Shown here one piece after another: positions 30,405 through 46,489 of a stretch of DNA of 64,000 nt. Each line of letters opens with the position of its first letter. Position 1 is the first letter of the stretch. Origin of the DNA: Calliphora vicina (Eukaryota > Arthropoda > Insecta > Diptera > Calliphoridae). Location of the stretch: assembly GCF_958450345.1 (NCBI RefSeq), contig NC_088782.1, forward strand, positions 91,248,858-91,312,857, in the 5' to 3' direction. The position numbers and the translations under genes were made by a program. The notes below the pieces were generated by a model. The model saw nothing but the letters and a program-made list of their open reading frames with translations, had not been told where the DNA came from and did not search any database.

Positions 30405-32396
30405 TGTGTTGATCAGCGGATAAGGAATTGGACAGAAAATATGCTTAGGAGCAGGGCCATTAACTCTAATATGGGTATTGGTAGGACAAGGAAAGTTGTG
30501 ACAAGAGGCACACCACAAGGTGGGGTCATCTCTCCACTTCTGTGGAATCTTGTCGTAAATAAAATCCTTTTCAGGCTCAGTAGAATAGGTACCAAAGTAG
30601 TCGCATATGCTGACGACGTTGTGCTTCTTATTCAAGGGAAGTTTCTTCCCACAATAAGTGAACTCATGGAATCAGCACTCAGCGTTCTGCTATCATGGGC
30701 CAAGGAAAACGGTTTGGGTGTTAACCCTGCCAAGACCGAACTGGTTCTTTTCACCAGGAGATATAAAACTCCAGAATTTAAACCTCCACGACTGGATGGT
30801 ACTTTTCTGAAGTTTTCAAGCGAAGCCAAATATCTTGGCGTAATTTTGGACTCTAAGCTCTCGTGGAAACGTAATGCTGAGAGTCGAATGAAGAAGGCAT
30901 TATGTGCCTTCTATATATGCAAGAAAACCTTTGGGAAGAGATGGGGTCTTAAACCATACATTGTACACTGGATGTACACCGCGGTCATAAGACCTATTTT
31001 GACCTATGGGGCTCTTGTTTGGTGGAGAGTGGTGGACACTAAGACTCACCTCTCTATTCTAAACAAGGTACAAAGATTAGCATGTCTTGCAATTACTGGC
31101 TCTATGAATTCCACACCTCAGGCCAGTCTAGAGACGATGCTTAATATAACTCCCCTTGATATATATATCAAATGCATTTCTGCTAAGTCTGCTCTACGAC
31201 TCAAACAGTCGAGCGGACTGAAGCACGATCGTATTGGTCATGGCACCATCCTACAAAAGATAGGCAGGCCAATCATAGGGAGGGAAACGGATTATATAAT
31301 ACCCACACCGAATTTTGATAGAACATTTAGGATCAGAATACCGACAAGGGATGATTGGGCCGCGAACTCTGTCCTAAGAGATGACGTGATCTCAATCTAT
31401 ACTGATGGTTCAAAGACAGAAAGAGGCACGGGCTCGGGAATCTTCTCAGATGAGCTGGACCTTTTGATGTCTCTTCGATTACCCGATACCCGGTTTTCCA
31501 GGCAGAGATTTATGCTATTGATACAGCCGCGAGAAGAATCCGGGAACTGAATCTCGAAAATTCGACCATACATATCTACTTGGACAGCCTGGCATCAATC
31601 AAGGCTCTTAACTCCAACGTGATTAGGTCGAAATGTCTTCTCAATTGTATCAAATCACTGGCACAACTGACACAACATCACGTGGAGTTGATATGGGTTC
31701 CAGGACATGCGGGCATCCGGGGAAATGAAGTATCTGATGAGTGCGCAACCAACGGGTCGTCCCTGGACGTATCTCTTGCGCAAAGGGATATTCACACTCC
31801 CTTGGTGACAGTATCAAAATTGATAGATGAATGGGCTTTGAGCGAGACGGAACTCAGGTGGTCAAATATCATCACTTGTAGAATATCCAGAATGCTCTGG
31901 CCCAATCTGACAGAGGATAGAACTAAGACTCTTTTGTCTCTTAGTAGGAATTCGATTAGACTTCTCACGGGTATAATTACTGGGCACTGCATGATTGGAC
32001 ATATGTCGGAACGTATGGGTTACCCACGTTATGGCTATTGTAGAAGTTGTTTAGATGAAGAGGAGGAGGAATCGGTACAGCACCTTCTATGTGAATGCCC
32101 AGCCTTACAAGAGCATAGACTACTACATCTTGGTAGAGCTCTTTTCCATGATCTGGACTGTCTCAAGGATGTGTCACTAGTGAATATGATTGGGTTTATT
32201 AGAAGTACCGGCTGGTTCCCATAGGGACCACAGAAATCACATAATAGACGAAACTAGGGAGGGAAACTATTCTCACTTTATGTGTGACATTTTCAGCATA
32301 AGGGAATAGTACTTCTAAGGGTACCACAATGGGCCGCAAGGCCTCCGAGTGAACTCGCTAACTTGCGAGAAACCCACGTAACCTAAACCTAAACCT
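30405..32396 (+). mobile_element. RNase-H-bearing LINE (I/R1/Loa-like), 5'-truncated
   Basis: Plus-strand LINE starting within the RT domain and running through RNase H and a C-terminal zinc-knuckle-like region to a 170-base 3' UTR. It ends in a short (ACCTAA)n tail at 32380-32396 rather than poly-A. The truncated 5' end and hexamer tail are typical of target-primed insertion. The presence of RNase H separates it from the Jockey-like copies. Confidence 0.85.
30411..32224 (+). pseudogene. LINE RT-RNase H polyprotein, one frameshift
   Basis: RT part: VVTRGTPQGGVISPLLWNLV, VVAYADDVVLLIQGKF (catalytic YADD intact) and the thumb region AKYLGVILDSKLSWKRN, with YTAVIRPILTYGALVWW. RNase H part: ISIYTDGSKTERGTGSGIFS (first catalytic Asp). 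After a single frame slip near 31490 it continues FQAEIYAIDTAARRI (Glu), IYLDSLASIKALNS (Asp) and VWIPGHAG-like IWVPGHAGIRGNEVSDECA (last acidic residue). The tail has YCRSCLDEEEEESVQHLLCE, a C-x2-C...H-x4-C knuckle common in I/R1/Jockey elements, and stops at 32222-32224. Reading begins upstream of the first ATG (RIRNWTENM...), so the true start is lost. One repairable break suggests a fairly recent insertion. Confidence 0.9.
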
Positions 32397-32397
32397 A

Positions 32398-33638
32398 TGT
32401 CCATATTTACTTGTATATGAGTTTTTGTCTTCGTAGGATACCGTTAACCTATTCGCAGGTATGGCCAAAAAAAATAATTTTTTTTAACGGCTGTTTCAAA
32501 ACTCTATTTTCAAATTTTGAAAAATTTTGTTAAACAAATTTCAGATTTTTTCGATCATCACATTGGGGTTTATTGACATCAAAATAGGGAATAAAAATAT
32601 GAAAAAATTATGTCAATACCTCTTACAGTTTTTCCGTACCTGCGATTGAAATTTTGCGTTTTTCAAGAAAAACTAATTTTTTGTCCATATTTAGGCGAAT
32701 GAGTCCAATTTCCTTACTGTTATAAATTTTAAGTAAAACCTATTCATAATATTATAGTCCTTGTAATTTTAAATATGTTCTGAAAGTTTTACTAAAATCG
32801 GAAAACGATAACCTTTGAATCGTGAAGGTCAAAGGCCAAATTTTTCAATATTTGGAATTTCTAATGAAAAGATAGCGAAATGTTACATATTTTTGGGCCG
32901 ATTTTCATGAAACTTAAGGAAAATATATATTGGGGTCTAGCATTTACAACAACAGTGCAAAAATGAATTTTAACCTTTAAGAGGACTTGGGGTCAAAATG
33001 GTTGTGTTTTTCTTGATTTTAAAAGTTGAGAATAATTTGGACCCCAAGTGCTGCTAAGGGTTAATTTCCATTTTTGTGCTGTTATTTTAAATTCTGGACT
33101 TTATGTTATATTTTGCTCAAGTTTCATGAAAATCGGCCCAAAAATATGTAACATTTCGCTATCTTTTCATTAGAAATTCCAAATATTGAAAAATTTGACC
33201 TTTGACCTTCACGATTCGAAGGTTATCGTTTTCCGATTTTAGTAAAACTTTCAGAACATATTTAAAATTACAAGGACTATAATATTGTGGATAGGTTTTA
33301 CTTAAAATTTATAACAGTAAGGAAATTGGACTCATTCGCCTAAATATGGACAAAAAATTAGTTTTTCTTGAAAAACGCAAAATTTCAATCGCAGGTACGG
33401 AAAAACTGTAAGAGGTATTGACATAATTTTTTCATATTTTTATTCCCTACTTTGATGTCAATAAACCCCAATGTAATGATCGAAAAAATCTGAAATTTGT
33501 TTAACAAAATTTTTAAAAATTTGAAAATAGAGTTTTGAAACAGCCGTTAAAAAAAATTATTTTTATTGGCCATACCTGCGAATAGGTTAACGATATCCTA
33601 CGAAGACAAAAACTCATATACAAGTAAATATGGACATA
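32398..33638. repeat. 1.24-kb inverted repeat (hairpin)
   Basis: The left arm begins CCATATTTACTTGTATATGA and the right arm ends with its complement. Arms of about 590 bases match nearly throughout (ACCTATTCGCAGGTATGGCC, GGTTTATTGACATCAAA, TTTTCAAGAAAAACTAATTT and more). The centre lies near 33018: GGGGTC...GACCCC with a loop of about 45 bases (TGTTTTTCTTGATTTTAAAA). A transcript from either strand would fold into a long hairpin. No open frame. It starts immediately after the LINE tail. Confidence 0.9.
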
Positions 33639-33900
33639 TTTTAAGTAAAAATGAGCTTTTATTTTAATTTTTCTCGAAATATCTAAATTTTTTTTCTAAA
33701 TTGTTTGTTCAAGTGGTCTGAAACACGGTAATGGTCTGGCGAATTTGTAATAACTTTAACATATTTTAATCAAATTTTGTCATTTATATCTCATTACAAC
33801 GATAATTACGTACATATTTCGATTCTGTTGCATTCAATTGCAAAAGTATTTATTTAGTAGCAAATTTTTTTTCAAAAACTGAAAAATTTGCATTTTTCTC
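33639..33900. other. no gene seen
   Basis: AT-rich join between the hairpin and the shared repeat. It may belong to the same mobile unit as both. Confidence 0.35.
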
Positions 33901-34215
33901 TAATTTTGGCGATAATACAGTTTTTGGGTCATTTTGAACCAAAGGAGATACAGGGTTAATTTCCAAAACTTTTTTTTTAATGTAATATTCATTAATATAA
34001 ATAAATCTACATATTTCTAGAAAACAATGCAGAAAGCTAACGAGTTTCACCTATTTATTCCATATTAACAGTACAATTTTGCATATATCTGAACTTTGAC
34101 CTCGATGCGCGTCCAGAAATCGTTGCCCGATTTGGCTCAAATTTTCAGCACTTAATATTTAGGCCTAGTGTCACAATATTCCACCCGGCACTCTTTGAAA
34201 TCTAAAAAAAAAAAT
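33901..34215. repeat. dispersed repeat shared with 11107-11660, MITE-free
   Basis: Direct-orientation match to 11107-11660. It preserves the empty target CAGCACTTAATATTTAGG (34146-34163) of the Harbinger-type MITE found in the other copy. Confidence 0.88.
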
Positions 34216-34614
34216 CGGCTGTCACTCTAACATACATACATATCTATTTACAGAATATATATGGTTTTAATATAAGAAATAAAATTTATATGGGGGATAT
34301 GGTCAAATAGGGCCCGATTCAAAAATATTTGTCTCGTGATTTCTCTTTGTACGACCCGAGGTGGCGTGTATTTTTGCTAATTAAGCGTAAAGAGCTTTAT
34401 TAACAACATTGGTACCTTTGGTGACCCCCACTGACATTTTTCGGTAAAAAGAATAGTTTAATCCTTAAATGTCCATTTTCAAAGGGTGTCAAATTTACCC
34501 CTAAAGAGAGGAGCTAGAGGGTTAAGATCTTACACAAAAATTATCCCCATAAAATTCCACCATAAGAATTCTCTCAGACATTAACTTACAACTTTTTTTT
34601 CAGTTAGTATAATG
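34216..34614. other. no gene seen
   Basis: Contains the phrases TGTCACTCTAACATACATAC and CAAAGGGTGTCAAATTTACC but no open frame or repeat boundary I can support. Confidence 0.4.
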
Positions 34615-34710
34615 TAGGGATGCCAATCCCGAAATCCCGAAAGAATCCCGGGATTCTTTTTCACAAATCCCGGGATTTTTCGGGATTAATAAATCCCGAA
34701 ATATTATGAG
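34615..34710. mobile_element. single hAT-like end, TAGGGATGCC with CCCGGGATT array
   Basis: TAGGGATGCCAATCCCGAAA is followed by AATCCCGGGATT...AATCCCGGGATTTTTCGGGA. This is the same design as the ends of 19238-21205 (TAGAGATGC, CCCGGGATTT). No matching right end was found, so it is a truncated element. A CCCGG/CCCGGGAA patch at 40038-40090 may be a distant relative. Confidence 0.6.
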
Positions 34711-35742
34711 ATTTTTGATATTTTAGGAAGATTTTTGAAGCACCCAAAATACTTAGAAAGCTAACCTAAACCTAAAAATAAAAAAAGTAATTTTTTCCCA
34801 AAAAATTAGCGAAAAATCGGCTTTTCAAAATTTTTCAAATTCAAATGAATATAACTTAGGACTTTTTTGACACATACGTATGTTGTTAGTCCAATGAAGA
34901 AAGACTGGGGAAAATCGGAAAATATTTGGATACGCTGTTATCAAAAAACGGGAATATGTTGGATAAAAATGTTGAAAATTTAATTTTCAAATGCGAATAT
35001 CTCCTAAGCTATAAGAGACAGCTACGCCTAGGTCTGTTGTAGCACTCGATGAAAAGATTTTATGTGTGTAATTTTTTTGAAATCGGAACACAAACGAAGA
35101 AATAGGGTCATTTTAAAAATGTAATATACCCGAGGTGTCCTACTTTGAGGACCCTTGGTCGCGGCCCTGGTGGACAAATGAGGTCCACGTTCAGAACTTA
35201 AAAGTTATGTGTACATATTGCACACATATACATACATATGTATATTCATATACATATTCATAATAGTATATATATATAGTAAGACTGCATTTAATTATAC
35301 ACAAACGTACATACATATATTGTTACTTAATAGTTGATCTTGAATGATCTTACTTGCCCAGTTGTTGTTGTAATACACTTTATTTTTGTGACTAGACTTG
35401 CCACCTTTTGAAATTTCCAAAACGGGACACCACTAAATGATCAGAGAACGTTGGAAAAAAACATGGAAAATTACCTAGTGTGGGTTATAGGACTTGCTGA
35501 GTACATTACAAATTGTGTCAAAAAATTTCAGAAACACCTTCAAATTCAGCAGTTATTCTGAAAAAAACGTTTACAGCAAGGTGGCCAAACATGCCCTTGA
35601 GGGCATTGTGTTATTCTCACTAATACACACGCAATACGAATGTTCTCAGCAAAAACTCAAAATAAACACAAAACAAAAACAATTTAATTTTCGGTGCAAA
35701 GTACACATATGTATATTCATTTGTGTTCTCTTTTATATTTTA
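34711..35742. repeat. non-coding, partly dispersed repeat (34825-35205)
   Basis: 34825-35205 contains phrases such as AATATCTCCTAAGCTATAAG and GAGGTGTCCTACTTTGAGGA, the latter shared with 27485-27610 on the other strand. The rest (to 35742) is AT-rich with CATACATA runs and no supported gene. Confidence 0.5.
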
Positions 35743-35750
35743 CACTACAC

Positions 35751-36890
35751 TAGGGTATTCAATTAATCGGCTTTCTGGTTTAATCGGTTAATCGAGCAAA
35801 TAATTAATCGAGGTTTAGATTTATTCGGTTAATTTAAAATTATTCGATTAACCGAATAATTTCTATTTTAATTTTAAATTGAAAATTCAACAACGAATTT
35901 TGTGTACAAAAACATAAAAAACAGCAAATAAGGCATTTGAGATCATTTTTGTAAACATATCGCTTATTTGCAACAACGTCATAACTCAAAATCCGTGTTT
36001 TTTGAACTGAGTAATACAAAATATAATCGTTCATATATTTTTATCAGTTTTCAAAAAAGTCAATTGTTTTTTGTGTTAGAGTGTTTTTTAGTTGTAAACA
36101 TCAAAATTAAAATTCATGGTTTCTCGTATAATTGATAAGTAAAAATTTGGGTTAAATACATATTAGAAAGATATTAACATCTACTATTTATATTTCTGAA
36201 ATCGCATGATTTGTTGAAAATTTATTTAAGAAATAGTAAAATGTCATAAAAAATTCAAAGACATTTTTCTCGAAACGACTTTTTTGAATTATGACTTTGT
36301 TGCAGCAAATGAGCGATGTGTGAGTTTTTTAGGGTTTTAGTGAGATCTTCTGAAATAATGTTTTATAAAAATAATATAATTTAAACGATTTTTTTTCTTT
36401 AGATTTAATAAAACTTTTCTTGGAAAAAAACTCTCTCGCTGATTGTATATGTTTCAGAAATCAAAAGCATGATAAAGAATATTCCTTTTTGGATTGTTTT
36501 AGATTTTGATTAATTTAAGTTTCGTTTAGTTATGATAAAAGACTAATTTCAAAAAAAATGTCGTCTATGCATGTAAATACAAACAAAGTTTCAAAGACAT
36601 GTAAATTAAATATGTCAGTTGATAATAACAACTTGTTATACATACTCACTAATCATGTTTATTGGATGTTCAAAAGTATCTAATTTTAATTTGAAATTTG
36701 TATTTGAATTGAAAGTGAAAAATAAATACAAAAAATAATTTTAAAGTGCAAAAAAAAGGAATTTCGGTTAATCGGTTAATCGACACAAATTAATCGGTTT
36801 ATTTGTTATTTGAAAATCGGCAATTTTAAATTATTAACCGTCCAAAATTAATCGGTTAACCGATTAACGGTTAATCGATTGAATACCCTA
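35751..36890. mobile_element. hAT MITE, TAGGGTATTC ends with AATCGGTTAATCG arrays, copy 1
   Basis: Ends TAGGGTATTCAATTAATCGG and CGATTGAATACCCTA. Perfect 8-bp duplication CACTACAC (35743-35750, 36891-36898). The terminal 90-120 bases on each side are composed of TTAATCGGTTAATCG-like words that pair with themselves and with the other end. The 900-bp centre is non-coding. Confidence 0.92.
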
Positions 36891-36898
36891 CACTACAC

Positions 36899-37589
36899 CA
36901 TATGCATTTTAAACACTCTCTTTCTGGCCACCTCTAGTTTACAGTGATTTTTTTCAACTTATCGACCTGTAACTCAGTCAGTTTTTGTTCAATTTTTATT
37001 TTTTTTAACGTGTTGGTAAAGAAAACTTATTACGCTTCAAAATGACATGCATTTATTGATACATTTGTAAGTTATAAGTATTGTTTTTGTTACGATCTTT
37101 TTTAATTTGAGTCGCTTTTCATTGCTTATTTTGATATGAAAGCTTATACAAATTTATATCAATGTATAATGAAAAGTTCTTAATAAAACATGGTTTTAAT
37201 TTTTCAAATCGGATGAAAACTGTAAAAGTTATTCAACTTTTCATTAATACCTTTTTGAGTATTTTCTCCCCCAGCGCATATAAATGTAAAAAAAAACAGG
37301 GTAAATATTTTCGAAAATGTTTAATAACTTTTGCAAATATAAACCGATTTTAATAAGTAATATCTCCTTTTTGTCTATATAAAATTGTCTTTAAAGCACT
37401 ATGCAAAATGGTTTTCATAGCAAAAAATTAAAATAACTATTGTTGAATTTGAAAAATTACGAATAGGCATACAACCTCCATTAGGACGCTTTTCAAGTTC
37501 TGACAAAAAGTGTTATTTTGAAGCAGTGTTATCCTATTTTATTTATTAAAATCAACAATAACACATTAATTTTAATTGTGTAAAATCTG
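36899..37589. other. no gene seen
   Basis: AT-rich sequence with no supported feature. Confidence 0.4.
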
Positions 37590-38480
37590 GAGAACAATTA
37601 CTGTGAAAGTCTTCGAACTTTATACAGGATTAAATAGTTATTTTCGAATATCTGGAGAACTATAATTGTGGAAGTCTTAAAATTTTGCCCTAATATCACC
37701 CTTACTATTCTACATTTTTTGGGTGAAAATGTTATTGTGTTAGTGGGCGTGACATCTCCCATACAAAGTAAATAATTAATTTCGAATATCTGGAGTACTA
37801 TAATTGTGAAGTATTTAAACTTTGTATGAATCAAATTCTTGTTACTATACGGAGATTGGCTGAAAATGGGCGAGACTGAATTTTTTAAAGTAAATAGTTA
37901 TTTTCAAATATCTGGAGTACTATAATTGTGAAATTCTTCAAACTTTATATGAATCAATTTCATATCACGACATGAAGTTTAACCAAATTGGGAAGAATCG
38001 GAACAAGGTTTAAGTCACCTACCACACAAAAGAAAATAAATATTTTCAGAACTATAATTGCGAGATTCCTCAAACTTGTCCGATAGCTCACTTATCATTT
38101 TACATAGTTTGGCTGTAAAATGGTCGGGATTGGATTAGTGGGCTTGGCACCTCCCATACAAAGTAAATACTTAATTTCGAATATCTGGAGTACTATAATT
38201 GTAATGTGTTTAAACTTCGTATGAATCAAATTCTTATCACTGTACGGAGTTAAGCTAAAAATGGTCTGGATCGGAACAGTGGGTGTGAAACTTTCCATTC
38301 AAAGTACATAGTAAATTTTGAATAGCTGGATAATTAAAATTGCGAGATTCTTCAAACTTTGTCTGAAAATTTATTTTTTATAATTTTACCTAATTTGTTT
38401 CACCTCATTAAAAAAGAGTTTATAAAATCTTTAAAATTTTTTTATTTTATTACGTAGGAGTAACGAAGCACAGCGGGTTA
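37590..38480. repeat. decayed tandem repeat, GTGGGCGTGGC/CTCCCATACAAAGT family, locus 2
   Basis: Units of the same family as 7225-8060: ATATCTGGAGNACTATAATTG, then CTTCAAACTTTATATGAATC, a GGCTGAAAATGG-like word, ATTAGTGGGCNTGGCACCTC and CCATACAAAGTAAAT, about 120-150 bases per unit. It is followed by TACGTAGGAGTAACGAAGCA and CAGCGGGTTAT, the counterpart of the block after locus 1. Confidence 0.72.
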
Positions 38481-40476
38481 TTTAATAAAGTTTACCTATT
38501 TCAGTCCATAATTTAAAATTTAAATTTTTAATCGCTTTTATCAGCTTTTTTATTATTATTTGAAGTAATAAATTCGACAAACTCAGACCATTTCATTGGA
38601 CCAACAACTCACCTTTAACTAAAGGTACAAGCATCCTAGAGCGAGTATCGTGCCATTTATTTTTCATGAAAGTTAAATAATGTTTACTAATGAGTTTATT
38701 GAAACTCATAGAAGTTAATGCACTAAGTACCTATGTATATTGTTAAATAGTGATATTCAGTTTTTAGAAAATATTATATTTCAGAAAATAAAGCATCCTT
38801 GTTTATCGGTATTTCCAATTATTACAAACCAGTTTATTATCATTGTTACTAAGCGTAAACAAAAATGCTCACACTTTCTTACATACATACAATGTGTATG
38901 TAAGATAAGTGTTCTATTGCTTACGTATGTACACACAAAATAGTTTGTCAAATGCATCATGATTCTGCATGCCCAATTTTACACTGTTACTTTGTTACCA
39001 TGCATGCACAATCATGATCAGCTTTATTATTAGTTTACCATTCTCTTTTTTTTTAAATATAAAACATGAATATTGATGACAAAGCAGTCAGTCTTAATTT
39101 GGAAAAAGAAAAGTGCAGTAGCAAGTTAAAGTATAATATTAAACATTTAATTTTAAGGATCCGCGAAAAGGATCAAATTGTATAAACAATATATAAAAAC
39201 ATATACATAGTATATTTAAATTGTAATAATAAAAAATAAAATAATATAACAAAAAGCAAAATATTATAATAAAAAAAATTATTAATTTAAGTTTTCTGTT
39301 TTATTTAACAAATCAAAAATAAAATTCTTAAACTCGAGAACACTTCTTCTTTGCGCATGTGAAATTTCATTTAAACCAATCTAACCATTTAGAAGTTACA
39401 GATTTATTTCCCTGTTTTTTTCTATACCACTATGTGTCGCTTACGATAAAATTCGTTTACTGTAAAATGTAAACATTGACTTACGATAAAATCTTGCCCC
39501 CTTTAATTTTTAAGTTATTAAAAATTTTTATATTCTGAGAACGCTAAAACATCAGTCGGTCCATAAAATTTTAATTTTAGCAATAAAAAATTTTTTTTGA
39601 AAATGTCGCTTACGATAATTTGGCGTCAAGGGCTCGATATGTATAATAATTCTATTCCGATCGAAAGAGGAATTATTTTAGTATTTAGCTTTTTCACAAA
39701 TAGTAAAATGAAAATTTTGTTTCAAATTTTAATTAAGATCTTTATTTAATTTTTGATTTAATAAACAAAACATTGCCAATTATAAAAAATTAAATATTTA
39801 TTTTTTGCGAATTAACAAAATGAATTGAAATCTAACGAAGGTAGAACAAAATCTAATGGAAATTGAAACCATTCCGATACAAATGGCAACAGGTTTGTTT
39901 ATAACCAAAATCGAATCAGTTTATCCCTCTATATTAAATTTTTATTGAATTTTTTTATTTGCATCCAATTAAATTTTAAAACCTACGACATTTTTTCGAT
40001 TCTGAAAACATTCTAAAAATTTAATAATTTGTTCTAGGCGGGAATTCCCTGGATCCCGGTAAATTTCAAAATGAATCCCGATTTCCCGGGAAATTAAAAA
40101 GTGTGGGAAAAGAAAAACTCTAGTTAAATCCCTCCCACTAGCTTGTGTAGAGTTTTAATATGACTATAATTCTATGAAAATCGCGACTTATTAAATGTGT
40201 CCTGGTTTAGCAACAATTTTCTTTATTTTAGAACATTTCTCGATACTGTTAGATAATTGACTAACCATGCTATAATTTTGTTTTGAAACGCGTCTTGTTT
40301 ATTGATACTACCTTCTTTTTATCTGTAATCCTTTGTGGAGTTAATCATTTCAAACAGGACATACAAATTAGTAAGAACATATGTACACAACAATTAAACT
40401 CAAATGTCGAAAATAATTAATTAATGAATAAATTTATTATGTTTTATACAACACTGTAAACTTACTTCACTTTATT
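38481..40476. other. no supported gene; LTR-like signals and dispersed repeat
   Basis: At 39053-39095 TATAAAACATG is followed about 30 bases on by GCAGTCAGTC, the spacing of a TATA box and initiator. An inverted pair ATCATGATTCTGCATGC / GCATGCACAATCATGAT lies at 38957-39016. No LTR ends could be fixed. 39340-39430 and 39600-39640 are dispersed repeats shared with 27365-27470 and 29688-29720. Confidence 0.35.
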
Positions 40477-43887
<3,411 letters not shown>

Positions 43888-46159
43888 AATCCAAAAGTTT
43901 TATCTAAGCTCTTTTTAGCAGCCAACTCATCGCCACATTACACAATTGAATGAACTTTTTGTCTAGAAATTCACATTTGTTATTCTACCGCTCATCTGCC
44001 ATTACTTGGCCAAATTCATGTACTAAATATAAGTACAACAAGTACGAAATTCATATGATCAATTGTAAATTGTATAGCAAGTATTCTTTCTTAAAATAAA
44101 ATTGCTTATTAATAAACAGATGGTTAGTAGAGCACTTAATTAAAATTAAAAAAAAAGTTGGGGAATATGAAATTTTTGTTAATGTTTAGTTATAGTGATG
44201 ACACGCTTTCTACCACGTGGTGTATAAAAACCGGCTTCGCTTAGCAAAGATTTCTCGCATAGCAGCTCTTTGGCGGTTACAAAGGTCCTTTGGCCCAGGA
44301 AATATTTTTTTTTATTGCAGATATTTTACTTCGGAAAACCTTTCAGACCGATCGAAGACAGATGATCCAAAACAATTTATTGAGCGAAATTGTAGATGAA
44401 ATATGTAACTCCCAAAAAAAATAAATAATCCACAACAAAATTTTATTGGGAGTTATTGAATAATGAAGTAAGTCCCAAATTGAATGGACAATTGTATGGG
44501 GTAGGCTTTGGCTTGATTGTCAAGCTTTTTCAATGCGTGTCAAGAATCAAGAAAAAATTTCATTTGTCAAGCTAAAACGGAATTTTAGAAATTTTACAAT
44601 AAAATTTTTCAAAAATATATCGAGGGTTTATTTACATATATTCAAATAGTGTTATAGTTTCTCGAAAATTAGTTTTTTATAGCAACGTATTCCGTGACTA
44701 ATTTGTCATTTTAATGTAAACAAGTAACAGAGCTATATTCGGCTGTGCCGAATCTTATATACCCTTCACCAAAGTATACCTTAATTGTTTGTTGAAAAAA
44801 ATTAACAACAAAAATAAAAAAAAACAAGTAAGAGTGCTATATTCGGCTGTGCCAAATCTTATATACCCTTCACCAAATTATACTTCAAAATTTTAAATAT
44901 ATTTAGGTAAACAAAATTTAATTTTTTTTCCAGTTGCTTTTTTCATTTTTTGGAAAAAAAAAATTTTCGATTGTTATTTTAAATTTTTAATTTTTTTTTT
45001 TTTAAATTAAAATTTTTTTTTTTTGTTTTTTCTATTTTTTTTTGTGAAAAAAAATTCGGGTTAAAACATTTTTTTTCCGATTTTAACCCATTGTAGGTCC
45101 ATCTTACCATGGCCTATCTATCATTAGATATCCATATTGTCTATATTAATGTCTTAGTAATCCAGATATAGGTCAAAAATCGAGGTTGTCTTGGTTTTTT
45201 CCTCATATCTCAGGCATTTGTGGACCGATTTTGCTGATTTTAAATAGCAAAATTCTCGAAAGCATGTCTGACAGAATTATTGCAGATCTGGATCCCGAAG
45301 ATAACTGGGGTCTTCAGAAAATTGATTTCAACAGGATCCAGAATATATATGGGGCATTTAACGTCAAGTGAACCAACTTTTGAAATCGATGTCTTCCGAT
45401 CGCGATGAAATTTGCACCAATGTTAGTTCTAGTGGATAGTAATTCGGACACCATTTTTCAACAAGATCGGTCAAGAACTCTCTGAGTTATAGGAGGTCAA
45501 AATTTGACATTTTGGCCAAACAGGTGTTTTTTTTTATCCATATAACTTATTACCTATTGTTCTTAGCAAAATGTGTCCCAAATAGTTAAGATAGCTATTT
45601 ATGCAATCTTTCGAAAAAAAAAATTAAAAAAATTTAATAAAATATTTTTGATTTTTTTTTTTTAAATCAAAAATATTTTTGACTTTTTTTTCAAAATGGG
45701 CCCTTTTAATTTTTTTTTTTTATTTTTTTTAAGAAAGCTTAGGTCTTTTCCTAAGCGACCTATATGGTCGCTTAGTGGGATGCGAGTGGGATATCTATCA
45801 AAAAAAATATTTTGTAACTCAAGATTTAAAATTTTTGAATTTTTTTGCAAAATCAAAAACTTTGTTGACTTTTTTTAAAAAAATGGACCCATTTTTTAAT
45901 TTTTTTTTTTGCTCAGAAGAAAGCTTATGTGTTTTCCTTTAACACCCTTTTTGTCGCTTAGTGGGATATCTATAAAAAAAATGTTTTGTAACTCAAGACA
46001 TACAATTTTTTACTTTTTTTTGAAAAATCAAAAACCTTTTTGACTTTTTTTTCCAAAATGGACTCTTTTTTTATTAATTTTTTTTTTCTCAAAAGAAAGC
46101 TTAGGTCTTTTCCTTTAAAACCTTTTTGGTCGCTTAGTGGGATGCGAGTGGGATATCTA

Positions 46160-46477
46160 TCACATAGTCAATTTAAGGCAATCGCGGTAATGGTGTAAAT
46201 CTTCTGATGAATCATCTTTTAAGTAATTTAAGTTGATTTCCTTCAACATCAATTTAACATTTTCATGGTAAATACAAACACATACTGTGTGAGTTCCGCA
46301 GCTTCCTGCCAAAACGCAATGTTTTGGCCTCAGTTGTGTAAATTTTGTGAATCCAATTTTGACATCCTCGTATTCAGATTGAAATGTTGCGAATAATTCA
46401 TTCAGGTTACAGAGAACCATTCTCTTCTGCATTTGAACTTTCTTGCCATCGATTCGTACAGACATCCAGTCTTTCAT
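46160..46477 (-). pseudogene. coding fragment in fold-back spacer and left arm (unnamed TE family)
   Basis: The minus strand reads WMSVRIDGKKVQMQKRMVLC, LNELFATFQSEYEDVKIGFT, KFTQLRPKHCVLAGSCGTHT, VCVCIYHENVKLMLKEINL, then a DSSEDLHHYRDCL segment and a stop. The string L-R-P-K-x-C-V-L-A-G-x-x-G-T-H-x-V-C-V-C-x-x-H-(Q/E)-N-x-K-L-M recurs, from memory, in uncharacterised repeat-associated proteins of arthropods and Hydra; two cysteines and a histidine suggest metal binding. It is a C-terminal-region fragment without a credible start and ends right at the arm's repeat-rich part. I suspect, without proof, that it belongs to the same protein family as 18551-21647 and 27647-29010. Confidence 0.55.
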
Positions 46478-46489
46478 CTCATTTCAGTC

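Noticed and set aside
38730..39300. A complete LTR around TATAAAACATG and GCAGTCAGTC
   Set aside because: Promoter-like spacing is suggestive but no TG...CA ends or flanking duplication could be set.
44217..44399. 60-codon frame VYKNRLRLAKISRIAALWRL as a host gene
   Set aside because: Slight GC rise only; no known domain, start context or splice partner.
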